From contig CAILXF010000024.1 in assembly GCA_903838125.1 (NCBI GenBank), forward strand, positions 1-64,000: a stretch of DNA of 64,000 nt, read 5' to 3'. Below, one piece after another: positions 1-8,581 of this stretch. Position 1 is the stretch's first letter. The number at the start of each line of letters is the position of its first letter. The notes below the pieces were generated by a model that searched no databases, was not told the DNA's origin, and saw only the letters and a program-made list of their open reading frames with translations. The position numbers and the translations under genes were made by a program. The DNA is from an uncultured Pseudomonadota bacterium (lineage in GTDB: Bacteria > Pseudomonadota > Gammaproteobacteria > Burkholderiales > Methylophilaceae).

Positions 1-1
1 C

Positions 2-601
2 AATGCAGAGATCATTTCCAAAAAAGGCTTGTTCAGCAAAGTCTTCAATGAGCTATACACAGGAATTGTTGATTACCGACCTAATAACACGATAATAGAT
101 GTCAACTTAAAGGCTAAAACCGTAAAAACAGAATTTGATTCCGTTTATGCTGATGTGCTTAATATCATTCCATCGCAGCGTGCTGGTAAAGTTGCGCAGA
201 TGGCAAAACTTAATAATATTGATAAGCGTTGGTGTGAAGTGGATTTTTTAAGTTATGAGTCAAAATTAGCGCCTAATGTACATGTGATTGGTGATGCTGT
301 ATCTGCTGCCTTACCTAAGTCTGCCCATATGGCCACTAACCAAGCAAAAGTTTGTGCTAGTGCCATTGTGCAAATCATGGCGGGCTTTGCACCTGACGCG
401 ATGCCAGTTTTTGCCAATACTTGTTATAGCTATGTCACAGACAAGTCTGCCATGCATGTCGCTAATGTTTACCGTTATGATGCTGTGAAAAAAATCATGG
501 TATCTGCCGAAGGTGGTGGCGTATCTGTAAGTCCTAGCGAGCAAGAAGGAATATATGCTACCGCTTGGGCGCAAAATATCTGGGCAGATACGCTTACCTA
601 A
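2..601 (+). CDS. fccB: Flavocytochrome c sulfide dehydrogenase flavoprotein, C-terminal part (5'-truncated by window edge)
   Basis: The frame is open from base 2, so the gene begins outside the window; the TTG at 29 in the ORF track is internal. The visible part carries the FAD-binding second GD motif (APNVHVIGDAV, followed by the helix with KSAHMATNQAK) and then the small C-terminal domain typical of FCSD flavoproteins (NTCYSYVTDKSAMHVANVY, ending near WAQNIWADTLT). Family members are periplasmic FAD proteins that oxidise sulfide and pass electrons to a c-type cytochrome partner, which would lie upstream and cannot be seen here. The family assignment is firm. The substrate is inferred, because some relatives are annotated only as pyridine nucleotide-disulfide oxidoreductases. 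Confidence 0.85.
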   Translation, partial: NAEIISKKGLFSKVFNELYTGIVDYRPNNTIIDVNLKAKTVKTEFDSVYADVLNIIPSQRAGKVAQMAKLNNIDKRWCEVDFLSYESKLAPNVHVIGDAVSAALPKSAHMATNQAKVCASAIVQIMAGFAPDAMPVFANTCYSYVTDKSAMHVANVYRYDAVKKIMVSAEGGGVSVSPSEQEGIYATAWAQNIWADTLT

Positions 602-667
602 TTGTTAGATAATATGTGGTCTAAGTCAGATTGATTTTTATTGTGTTGCCATTTAAAAAGGATTCTT

Positions 668-1543
668 ATGAATAAACCCTCATTAGTCAGCGCGCTGTTC
701 ATTGCTGCAATTACCACGTTAGGCATGGCAGCACCTATTAGTGCTCAAGAGCACAGTCACATGCATATGCATAAAATTAGCGGATTAAAAATGCCTGAGT
801 CTGCAGTACAGGCGCAGGATGGGAAAATCTATGTTTCTGAGATTAACGGTTTTGGTGTTGATGGTGACGGTCAGATTACTGTAATTGAAAATGGCAAAAC
901 ACGTGTCTTTACATCAGGATTAGATGATCCTAAAGGCTTGGTAATTATAGGTAAATATTTATATGTTGCCGATAAAACGAAGATATTAAAAATAGATATG
1001 CAGGGTAAAGTACAAGTGTTTGCTGACACCAATGCATTTCCTGAACTGCCGCTATTTTTAAATGATTTAGAGGCAGATATTGCAGGCAATTTATATGTCA
1101 GCGATAGTGGAGATCTAAAGGGTGTGGGTGGTGCTATTTACAAAATAAATGCACAAGGGAAAGTGTCGTTGGTGCTTAATAACAAGCAAGAACCACGTCT
1201 GCTAGCACCCAATGGCTTGCTAATGGATGATACTGGCGATGTGTTAACGGTGGTAGATTTTGTTTCAGGTGTTTTATATAGTATTAATATGAAAACACAT
1301 GCATTCACAAATCTCGCTGAAGGCTTTGGCGGTGGTGATGGTTTAGTGCATCATTCCAGTGGAAAAATGTACGTCAGTGACTGGAAAAACGGGAAGGTAT
1401 TTAGTGTAAATCTGGCTGGCGAAGTAGCTGAAATAAAGGCAGGTTACCAATCTGCTGCAGATATTGCATTAACACGGGATGAACAATATTTAATGGTACC
1501 GGATATGAAGGCTGGTGAATTAGATTTTATCCCATTGCATTAA
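668..1543 (+). CDS. Exported SMP-30/gluconolactonase-like beta-propeller protein
   Basis: I place the start at the ATG at 668, preceded by AAAAAGGATT, rather than the TTG at 641. This gives 291 residues with a clear signal peptide (basic MNKP, hydrophobic core, APISAQ cleavage region). A short histidine-rich stretch (HSHMHMH) follows the predicted cleavage site and could bind metal. The rest is repeated propeller-like strands such as LYVADKTKILKID and APNGLLMDDTGDVL, as in SMP-30/strictosidine synthase-like proteins of the periplasm. The substrate is unknown. The stop codon overlaps the start of the next gene by one base (TAATG), so the two are probably translationally coupled. Confidence 0.7.
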   Translation: MNKPSLVSALFIAAITTLGMAAPISAQEHSHMHMHKISGLKMPESAVQAQDGKIYVSEINGFGVDGDGQITVIENGKTRVFTSGLDDPKGLVIIGKYLYVADKTKILKIDMQGKVQVFADTNAFPELPLFLNDLEADIAGNLYVSDSGDLKGVGGAIYKINAQGKVSLVLNNKQEPRLLAPNGLLMDDTGDVLTVVDFVSGVLYSINMKTHAFTNLAEGFGGGDGLVHHSSGKMYVSDWKNGKVFSVNLAGEVAEIKAGYQSAADIALTRDEQYLMVPDMKAGELDFIPLH

Positions 1544-2385
1544 TGTGTTCGCAACAACCCTTCGTTGAACTTCGCTTAGCCGCCTTAAACTGCTTAGCCG
1601 AAACTGATGCGCTACTGAAATCAAAGGCAGTCAGCGAATTAGCGCTTGCTTGGCAAGCTGGAGAGATGCAACTTGACGCTACTCGTCCAAGCGAATACAT
1701 ATTAGCTACTGAATTACGTGCTATTCCCGGACGGCCTGAAAAGCCGGAGTTGGTTCCTCCATTACTAGTGAAACGCCGTGCAATGAATACGATTGCTGGC
1801 CGCGCTGCGCTAGTTCATGCGCTCACCCATATAGAGTTTAATGCTATAAATTTAGCGTTGGACGCTATTTGGCGCTTCAGTGATATGCCTAAAAACTATT
1901 ATGCCAATTGGCTACAAGTCGCTGCAGAAGAAGCACATCATTTCAATTTACTCAATGGGCATTTGCAAAATCTCGGGTTTCATTACGGAGACTTTGCTGC
2001 GCATAATAGCCTTTGGGAAATGGTGGATAGAACCAAGCTAAATATCTTGGCACGGATGGCTTTGGTGCCACGAACTATGGAAGCTAGAGGTTTGGATGCT
2101 TTACCAATGCTTAGGGAAAAGCTGGCGCAGGCAGGAGATTTGCAAGCCGCCCAAATTTTGGATATTACCTTACGCGATGAAGTGGGGCATGTCGCTATTG
2201 GCAATATTTGGTTTAAATACTTGTGTAATCAGCAGGGATTGTCGCCATTGCCAACCTTTGAGCGCCTTTGTGTGGAATATTCAGCACCTAAGTTACGTGG
2301 CCCATTTAATTTAGAAGCCAGGCGAAAAGCCGGATTTACTGAAGCTGAGCTAGAGCAGTTGCATGTCTTGGAGCACGCTAAGTGA
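1543..2385 (+). CDS. DUF455 ferritin-like di-iron protein
   Basis: The 280-residue product matches the DUF455 (COG2833) family from memory. It shows the spaced carboxylate and histidine ligands of a ferritin-like four-helix bundle: HIEFNA (E98), EEAHHF (129-134), MEARGLD (E180) and DEVGHV (E213, H216). This pattern supports a di-iron centre; no function is established for the family that I can name. It overlaps the exported propeller gene by one base and converges with serB, overlapping its 3' end by eight bases. No signal peptide is seen, so it should be cytoplasmic although its partner is exported. Confidence 0.8.
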   Translation: MCSQQPFVELRLAALNCLAETDALLKSKAVSELALAWQAGEMQLDATRPSEYILATELRAIPGRPEKPELVPPLLVKRRAMNTIAGRAALVHALTHIEFNAINLALDAIWRFSDMPKNYYANWLQVAAEEAHHFNLLNGHLQNLGFHYGDFAAHNSLWEMVDRTKLNILARMALVPRTMEARGLDALPMLREKLAQAGDLQAAQILDITLRDEVGHVAIGNIWFKYLCNQQGLSPLPTFERLCVEYSAPKLRGPFNLEARRKAGFTEAELEQLHVLEHAK

Positions 2386-3217
2386 TGAGCAAATTCACTA
2401 CGCCGTCTAATCCCACATAATTAAGGGCGTAAGTAGCCTGTGCTTGTACGATAGGTTTAGCGTGGTAAGCAATGCCGATACCAGCAACCGCCATCATTTT
2501 GAGATCGTTCGCGCCATCACCGATGGCAATGGTTTGCGCGGCAGTTAATCCTAACTTTTCACGTAGTTTAACAAGCTCATCAGCCTTAACTTGTGCATCG
2601 ACAATGTCGCCTAATATATGACCAGTCAATTTACCATCTATAATTTCCACCGTATTAGAAACTGCATAATCCAAACCCAACATCGTTTTGACTTGCTCAG
2701 CAAAAAAGGTAAAGCCACCAGAAACTAGTAAGGTGGTAATGTTATTGCTTCTGCATGCGGCAATTAACTCAGTAGCCCCTGGATTAAGTTTTAGTCGTTC
2801 GTCCAACACACGCATCAGGTCAGATTGTTCCAAGCCCTTTAATAGCGAAACGCGTTGACGTAGGCTTTGCGCAAAGTCAAGTTCACCTCGCATAGCGCGT
2901 TCAGTAATTTCGGCCACTTGCGGTTTGATGTTGATCATATCGGCGATTTCATCAATACATTCAATGCTAATAAGTGTCGAATCCATATCCATGACACACA
3001 AACCAAAATTATTTAGAATTTGCTTATTTTGCACATAACTACAATCAATATGCTGGTCTGCACAAAACTGCTGAACTGCCGGCAAAATTTGCGTTTGGTT
3101 AGCTAAGTAGTAGGCGTGTTGTCCAGTTTGCACAAATTGCACACTGGTCGCACATAATTGATGAATATGGGCTAAATGTGAGTAATTAATGGCTTGGCTT
3201 TGAATAACTAAACGCAT
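2378..3217 (-). CDS. serB: Phosphoserine phosphatase
   Basis: HAD-superfamily phosphatase catalysing the last step of serine synthesis. The nucleophile motif DMDST is at residues 77-81, motif II is LLVSGGF, and the metal-binding motif is GDGANDLKM, all as in SerB. The first 70 residues are a shortened regulatory-type N-terminal region. I start the gene at MRLVIQ (ATG at 3217), not at the upstream codon in the ORF track, because the extra 12 residues (MYNLLFNIIKKT) are AT-rich and atypical. The product is 279 residues, slightly shorter than the E. coli enzyme. It overlaps the DUF455 gene tail to tail. Confidence 0.93.
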   Translation of the reverse strand: MRLVIQSQAINYSHLAHIHQLCATSVQFVQTGQHAYYLANQTQILPAVQQFCADQHIDCSYVQNKQILNNFGLCVMDMDSTLISIECIDEIADMINIKPQVAEITERAMRGELDFAQSLRQRVSLLKGLEQSDLMRVLDERLKLNPGATELIAACRSNNITTLLVSGGFTFFAEQVKTMLGLDYAVSNTVEIIDGKLTGHILGDIVDAQVKADELVKLREKLGLTAAQTIAIGDGANDLKMMAVAGIGIAYHAKPIVQAQATYALNYVGLDGVVNLLIT

Positions 3218-3362
3218 AGTTTTTTTGATTATATTAAAAAGAAGATTATACACTTGGCACGGGTCGGCTTGGCTGTATTGGCTGAGAATATGAAGCCAGT
3301 ACTAGCACATTTGGCTGAATTGCGAGAAAATGATAGTTACGATTAAATAGAGCATTATTGTT

Positions 3363-4526
3363 ATGAATTTGCACGAATATCAAGCCAAGACGCTATTGCA
3401 AAAATATGGTATTCCGGTGCCGCGAGGTCAAGTAGTGGCTGTAGCGAAGGAGACAGTAGCTGTCACCACTGAAATTGCTAGTAATGCATGGGTTGTGAAA
3501 GCACAGGTGCATGCTGGTGGTCGTGGTAAGGCGGGTGGCGTTAAGATTGTTAAATCAGCAAGTGAAGCGCAGGTGGTTGCCAGTGAGCTACTAGGTAAAA
3601 CTTTAATCACCTATCAAAATGCACCTGATGGGCAACCGGTGAATCAGGTGTTGATTGAAGAAACACTGCCAATTGCACGTGAATTATATTTATCCATGCT
3701 AGTAGATAGAACGTTGGAGCGCGTGGTCGTAGTAGCCTCCAGCGCTGGCGGCATGGATATTGAAGAAATTGCCCAAAACAGCCCGGGAAAAATATTGCAG
3801 GAAGTCTGTGACCCTTTAACTGGGTTAATGGATTACCAGGCGCGCAACTTGGGCTTTAAACTAGACTTGGTCGGCGATCAAATCAGCGCATTTTCCAAAA
3901 TTCTGAAAGGTCTTTATAAGCTATTTAAAGACAATGATTTGGCTTTGTTAGAAATCAACCCTTTAGTCGTCACCAGTGATGGCAAGCTCTTTGCGCTAGA
4001 TTGCAAAATGAGCGTAGACGACAATGCGCTTTACAGACAAAAGGCTTTGGCTGAGCAACGTGACTGGTCCCAAGAGGACAGCAAAGAAGCGGTTGCGCAT
4101 CACGCCGGTCTTAACTATATCGCGCTTAATGGCAATATAGGTTGCATGGTAAACGGAGCTGGTTTAGCGATGGCGACAATGGATCTGATTAAGCTGCATG
4201 GTGGGGCGCCGGCTAACTTTTTAGATGTCGGCGGAGGCGCTACAGCAGAAACTGTTACAAAAGCATTTAAAATAATTCTGGCAGATAGTAATGTAAAAGC
4301 TATCTTGGTGAATATTTTTGGCGGGATTATGCGCTGCGATATTATTGCCGAAGGTATTATTACCGCGGTGAAAGAAGTTGGTATGGAAATTCCGGTGATT
4401 GTGCGTTTGGAAGGTACCAACGTGGAATTAGGTAAAACCATGTTACAAACCAGTGGGTTAAATATTATTTCTGCCGATGGCTTAACCGATGCTGCCGTGC
4501 AAGCTGTGAAGGCAGTTCTAGTATGA
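3363..4526 (+). CDS. sucC: Succinyl-CoA synthetase beta subunit (ADP/GDP-forming)
   Basis: A 387-residue ATP-grasp protein with the family N-terminus NLHEYQAK, the nucleotide-binding segment [12 protein letters not shown], the metal-binding LEINPLV and the C-terminal CoA-ligase domain with FLDVGGGA and [10 protein letters not shown]. With SucD it interconverts succinyl-CoA and succinate in the TCA cycle, making a nucleoside triphosphate. The closely related malate-CoA ligase (MtkA) is the main alternative in methylotrophs. The C-terminal [11 protein letters not shown] looks more like SucC, so I prefer that call. The stop overlaps the sucD start by four bases (ATGA), indicating translational coupling. 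Confidence 0.85.
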   Translation: MNLHEYQAKTLLQKYGIPVPRGQVVAVAKETVAVTTEIASNAWVVKAQVHAGGRGKAGGVKIVKSASEAQVVASELLGKTLITYQNAPDGQPVNQVLIEETLPIARELYLSMLVDRTLERVVVVASSAGGMDIEEIAQNSPGKILQEVCDPLTGLMDYQARNLGFKLDLVGDQISAFSKILKGLYKLFKDNDLALLEINPLVVTSDGKLFALDCKMSVDDNALYRQKALAEQRDWSQEDSKEAVAHHAGLNYIALNGNIGCMVNGAGLAMATMDLIKLHGGAPANFLDVGGGATAETVTKAFKIILADSNVKAILVNIFGGIMRCDIIAEGIITAVKEVGMEIPVIVRLEGTNVELGKTMLQTSGLNIISADGLTDAAVQAVKAVLV

Positions 4527-5404
4527 GTATATTAGTGAATAAAAACACCAAAGTGCTTTGCCAGGGGTTTACTGGCAAACAAGGTAGCTTCCATTCGGAA
4601 CAGGCATTGGCCTACGGCACTAAAATGGTCGGTGGCGTGACTCCGGGTAAGGGCGGTTTAATACACTTAGGTTTACCTGTATTTAATACTATGCGTGATG
4701 CGGTGCGAGAAACTGGCGCGACTGCGAGCGTAATTTATGTGCCCCCTGCGTTTGCCGCTGATTCTATTTTAGAGGCATGCGATGCTGGTATTGAGCTGAT
4801 TATTTGCATTACCGAAGGCATACCCGTATTAGATATGCTGAATGTTAAGCATCTGCTCAATTCTTATAATGTGAAGTTGATTGGTCCTAACTGCCCCGGT
4901 GTTATTACCCCTGATGAATGTAAAATCGGCATTATGCCCGGTAGCATTCATTTACGCGGTAAAGTCGGCATTGTCTCCCGATCTGGCACGCTCACTTATG
5001 AAGCTGTGCATCAAACAACTGCCTTGAAATTAGGACAAAGTACCTGTGTTGGTATCGGTGGCGACCCGATTAAGGGGTTGAATTTTATCGAATGTCTAGA
5101 AATGTTTGAAGCCGATGATGAAACCGAGGCTATTATTATGGTGGGTGAAATTGGTGGTTCTGATGAGGAAGCAGCAGCCGAATTTATTAAAAGTAATGTA
5201 AGTAAACCTGTCGCCGCATACATTGCTGGACAAACGGCGCCTGCAGGTAAACGCATGGGTCATGCCGGTGCTATTATTTCAGGCGGCAGTGGTAAGGCCG
5301 AAGACAAAATGCGTGCTTTAGAGCGCGCTGGTGCAGTAGTGGCAAGTTCGCCAGCAGGACTTGGTGAAGCCGTGTTGGCTGCAATTAATCTTAAAATAAA
5401 ATAG
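4523..5404 (+). CDS. sucD: Succinyl-CoA synthetase alpha subunit
   Basis: A 293-residue CoA-binding subunit. It has the CoA-binding N-terminus ([15 protein letters not shown]), the PNCPGVI segment, GIGGDPI, and the phosphorylated histidine in [11 protein letters not shown] (about H247). It pairs with SucC for substrate-level phosphorylation. It starts four bases inside sucC, as in most sucCD operons. Malate-CoA ligase alpha is a possible alternative only if the beta subunit is MtkA. No 2-oxoglutarate dehydrogenase genes are nearby. Confidence 0.88.
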   Translation: MSILVNKNTKVLCQGFTGKQGSFHSEQALAYGTKMVGGVTPGKGGLIHLGLPVFNTMRDAVRETGATASVIYVPPAFAADSILEACDAGIELIICITEGIPVLDMLNVKHLLNSYNVKLIGPNCPGVITPDECKIGIMPGSIHLRGKVGIVSRSGTLTYEAVHQTTALKLGQSTCVGIGGDPIKGLNFIECLEMFEADDETEAIIMVGEIGGSDEEAAAEFIKSNVSKPVAAYIAGQTAPAGKRMGHAGAIISGGSGKAEDKMRALERAGAVVASSPAGLGEAVLAAINLKIK

Positions 5405-5414
5405 CCTAATTCTT

Positions 5415-6368
5415 ATGCATATCCTATACAAAAATATTTTTGCATTTTGCCTGTTGGCATCGATGGCAGTCTCTTCTGCCCTAGCAACCGAAGAAATTAG
5501 CTACATGCTGACAGCCGCAGGTAAAGGCGACTTGGCTGAGGTCAATGCAATATTAAATAGCGGGGCTAGCGCTAATGTTAAGGATGCGGACGGGATTACC
5601 GCATTGATGTACGCAGCGCGCAAGAATCATGCTGAGGTTGCCTCTGCGCTCCTAAATAAAGGCGCTGATGTGAATGCAAAGGATAACGGTGGCTGGACAG
5701 CACTCATGTTTGCTGCCAAGAAAAACTATATTGATACCTTAGAAGTATTGCTTAGTCATGGCGCTGATCCAAAAGTGCGTGATGCTGCTGGTTGGAGTGC
5801 CTTTGGTATGGCCGCAGTAGCAGGCTTTGCCCCGGCAGTAGATATTTTATTGAAGCATGGCGTGGATGTGAATTCCAAAAGCGATGATGGCAAGACTGTG
5901 CTTATGCATGCGGCAAAGGGCGGGGACTTAGCAACAGTAAAAACTCTGCTTGAGCATCAAGCCGATATGCAGGCGCGCGATAGATTACAAACCACAGCGT
6001 TAATGATCGCCGCGCGAGAAGGGCATGCACCAGTAGTTGAATTGCTAGTGCAAAACGGTGCAGTGTTAGAACAAAAGGATGCTTCAGAGTGGACTGCCTT
6101 AACTTGGGCAGTTAAAAAATCAAAACTGGATTCAGCTCGCGTACTTATTAAAGCGGGTGCTAATGTGAATAATGTGGACTATCAAGGTTCTTCATTACTT
6201 CATGTTGCGGTTAGTAACAAGAATGCGGGCATCGTTAAATTGCTCATCGACAATAAAGCTGATGTAAAAGCTAAAGACCAATATGGACTGACACCTTTGG
6301 TGTACGCACTTAAAGGCCGTGATACAGAAATCGTCCACCTTCTAAAAGAGGCTGGTGGTTCTTATTAA
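5415..6368 (+). CDS. Exported ankyrin-repeat protein
   Basis: A 317-residue protein beginning with a signal peptide (MHILYKNIFAF, then a hydrophobic core, cleavage near SSALA-TEE). About eight ankyrin repeats fill the rest, recognisable by recurring units such as GITALMYAARKNH, LLNKGADVNAKD and TTALMIAAREGH. Ankyrin repeats are protein-binding scaffolds; the export signal puts this one in the periplasm. It starts ten bases after the sucD stop, so it may be read through from sucCD. No enzymatic domain is visible and its partner is unknown. It may resemble the periplasmic AnkB of Pseudomonas, associated with catalase, but no catalase gene is in view. Confidence 0.85.
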   Translation: MHILYKNIFAFCLLASMAVSSALATEEISYMLTAAGKGDLAEVNAILNSGASANVKDADGITALMYAARKNHAEVASALLNKGADVNAKDNGGWTALMFAAKKNYIDTLEVLLSHGADPKVRDAAGWSAFGMAAVAGFAPAVDILLKHGVDVNSKSDDGKTVLMHAAKGGDLATVKTLLEHQADMQARDRLQTTALMIAAREGHAPVVELLVQNGAVLEQKDASEWTALTWAVKKSKLDSARVLIKAGANVNNVDYQGSSLLHVAVSNKNAGIVKLLIDNKADVKAKDQYGLTPLVYALKGRDTEIVHLLKEAGGSY

Positions 6369-6435
6369 TCTTCCAACTTTGGCTGTTTGCAGTTTAGTCA
6401 CTAGGTTAAAGCTTATTTGCAATGAAAGCATTTAA

Positions 6436-8049
6436 ATGAAAATTGCAATCGCGCAAATTAATTGCATGGTGGGGGATGTCGCCGGCAATATGGCTAAAAT
6501 AATTGCTAGTGCGAGCGAGGCCAAGGCGCAGGGCGCAACACTACTGATTACGCCAGAACTATCTCTATGCGGATACCCTCCAGAAGATTTGTTATTACGC
6601 GAAGATTTTTTACGCTTGTGCGAGCAGGCTTTGCAACAGTTATGCAAGGATTTGCAAGGGATTACGGTCATCATTGGTCACCCACAGCAAACGCCAGAAG
6701 GATGTTTTAACGCCTTATCCGTGTTGGAGGATGGCGAAATCACAGCGACCTATCATAAGCATGTGCTTCCTAATCACAGTGTATTTGATGAAAAGCGATA
6801 CTTTACGCCTGGCCATCAAGCGTTAGTGTTCAAGCATCATGGTTTTAAAATTGGCACGTTGATTTGTGCTGATGTTTGGGAAGCAGAGCCTGCTTTATTG
6901 GCGAAAGAGACTGGTGCTGAGATATTGATTGCCATTAACGCCTCACCATACCATATGGAAAAACAGTCCACACGTTTGGAAATATTACGTCAGCGTGTTG
7001 AGGAAACTGGATTGCCAATCATTTACGCCAATATGGTAGGCGGACAAGATGAGTTGGTGTTTGATGGTGCCTCTTTTGTGCTGAGTGCGCAGGGACAGTT
7101 AACGCAACAATTGCCAGCATTCAAATCAGCTTTAGCACTCATAGAATTTCAGCACAATCAACCCGTACATGCGGCAATCGCAGAACCTATGAATTTAGTT
7201 GCTTCTGTGTATGCGGCACTTAAATTAGGGCTTGCCGACTATATTAATAAAAATGGTTTTCCCGGGGTGGTGCTTGGTCTCTCAGGTGGCATTGATTCTG
7301 CGCTTACACTTGCCATTGCAGTTGATGCACTAGGTGCAGATAAAGTCCATGCAGTGATGATGCCTTCAGAATTTACTGCGGATATCAGTGTCAATGATGC
7401 CCGTGAAATGATCAAAATTTTAGCTGTGAAGTATGATGAGATTGCAATTAAAGGACTATATAAACAATACATAGCTACGCTGGCGCCTATGTTTGATCAG
7501 CTGCCTATGGATGCTACAGAAGAAAATCTACAAGCACGTATACGCGGCATGTTGCTAATGGCCATCAGCAATAAATTTGGCAGTATTGTTGTAACTACTG
7601 GTAATAAGAGTGAAATGGCAGTCGGATACTGTACGCTGTATGGGGATATGGCGGGTGGGTTCGCTTTATTAAAAGACGTGCCAAAAACTATGGTTTATCA
7701 GCTAGCCAATTATCGTAATAGCCTGTCTCCAGTAATCCCGTCTCGCATCATTACGCGCCCACCCTCGGCCGAGCTTCGGGCTAACCAGTTGGACCAGGAT
7801 AGCTTACCCCCTTATGAGGTGTTAGACGTTATTATTCAAGCATATGTAGAAGATGACCTTAGTCAGGCTAATATTGTGGCAATGGGATATGGTTCTGCAG
7901 TTGTGGAACGTGTAATTATGCTGATAGATCGTAATGAATATAAACGGCGACAGTCACCGGTCGGGGTGCGTATTACGCATAGAGGCTTTGGTAAAGATAG
8001 GCGGCATCCAATTACTGCCAAACTGAATTTTGATATACACTTAAAATAA
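6436..8049 (+). CDS. nadE: Glutamine-dependent NAD+ synthetase
   Basis: A 537-residue two-domain enzyme. The N-terminal nitrilase-type glutaminase carries the expected triad: E41 in TPELSLCGYPPEDLL, K108 in YHKHVLPN and C144 in GTLICADVWE. The C-terminal ATP pyrophosphatase has the P-loop GLSGGIDSALT near residue 280, followed by TGNKSEMAVGY. It amidates nicotinic acid adenine dinucleotide to NAD+ using glutamine-derived ammonia channelled between the domains. It precedes glnB by 48 bases; nadE-glnB adjacency occurs in many proteobacteria and links nitrogen sensing with glutamine use. Confidence 0.95.
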   Translation: MKIAIAQINCMVGDVAGNMAKIIASASEAKAQGATLLITPELSLCGYPPEDLLLREDFLRLCEQALQQLCKDLQGITVIIGHPQQTPEGCFNALSVLEDGEITATYHKHVLPNHSVFDEKRYFTPGHQALVFKHHGFKIGTLICADVWEAEPALLAKETGAEILIAINASPYHMEKQSTRLEILRQRVEETGLPIIYANMVGGQDELVFDGASFVLSAQGQLTQQLPAFKSALALIEFQHNQPVHAAIAEPMNLVASVYAALKLGLADYINKNGFPGVVLGLSGGIDSALTLAIAVDALGADKVHAVMMPSEFTADISVNDAREMIKILAVKYDEIAIKGLYKQYIATLAPMFDQLPMDATEENLQARIRGMLLMAISNKFGSIVVTTGNKSEMAVGYCTLYGDMAGGFALLKDVPKTMVYQLANYRNSLSPVIPSRIITRPPSAELRANQLDQDSLPPYEVLDVIIQAYVEDDLSQANIVAMGYGSAVVERVIMLIDRNEYKRRQSPVGVRITHRGFGKDRRHPITAKLNFDIHLK

Positions 8050-8055
8050 CTTTGA

Positions 8056-8436
<381 letters not shown>

Positions 8437-8460
8437 TTATTTAGGACTATGTTATTTAAA

Positions 8461-8483
8461 GGCGCTTGTTGCTCGCAAGCGCC
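8461..8483. terminator. Hairpin between convergent glnB and feoB
   Basis: A perfect 8-bp stem GGCGCTTG/CAAGCGCC with a 7-base loop lies 25 bases past the glnB stop. It is followed by TAAACTATTTC, not a strong T-run, so termination efficiency is uncertain. The symmetric stem could serve both convergent genes. Confidence 0.6.
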
Positions 8484-8581
8484 TAAACTATTTCAATAGC
8501 TTTTATATATGCTTTGCAGTAAGCAAAATATAACTTCTTTAACCGCGCTGCATATCTGCCATATTTCCCCCACTCACTCTT

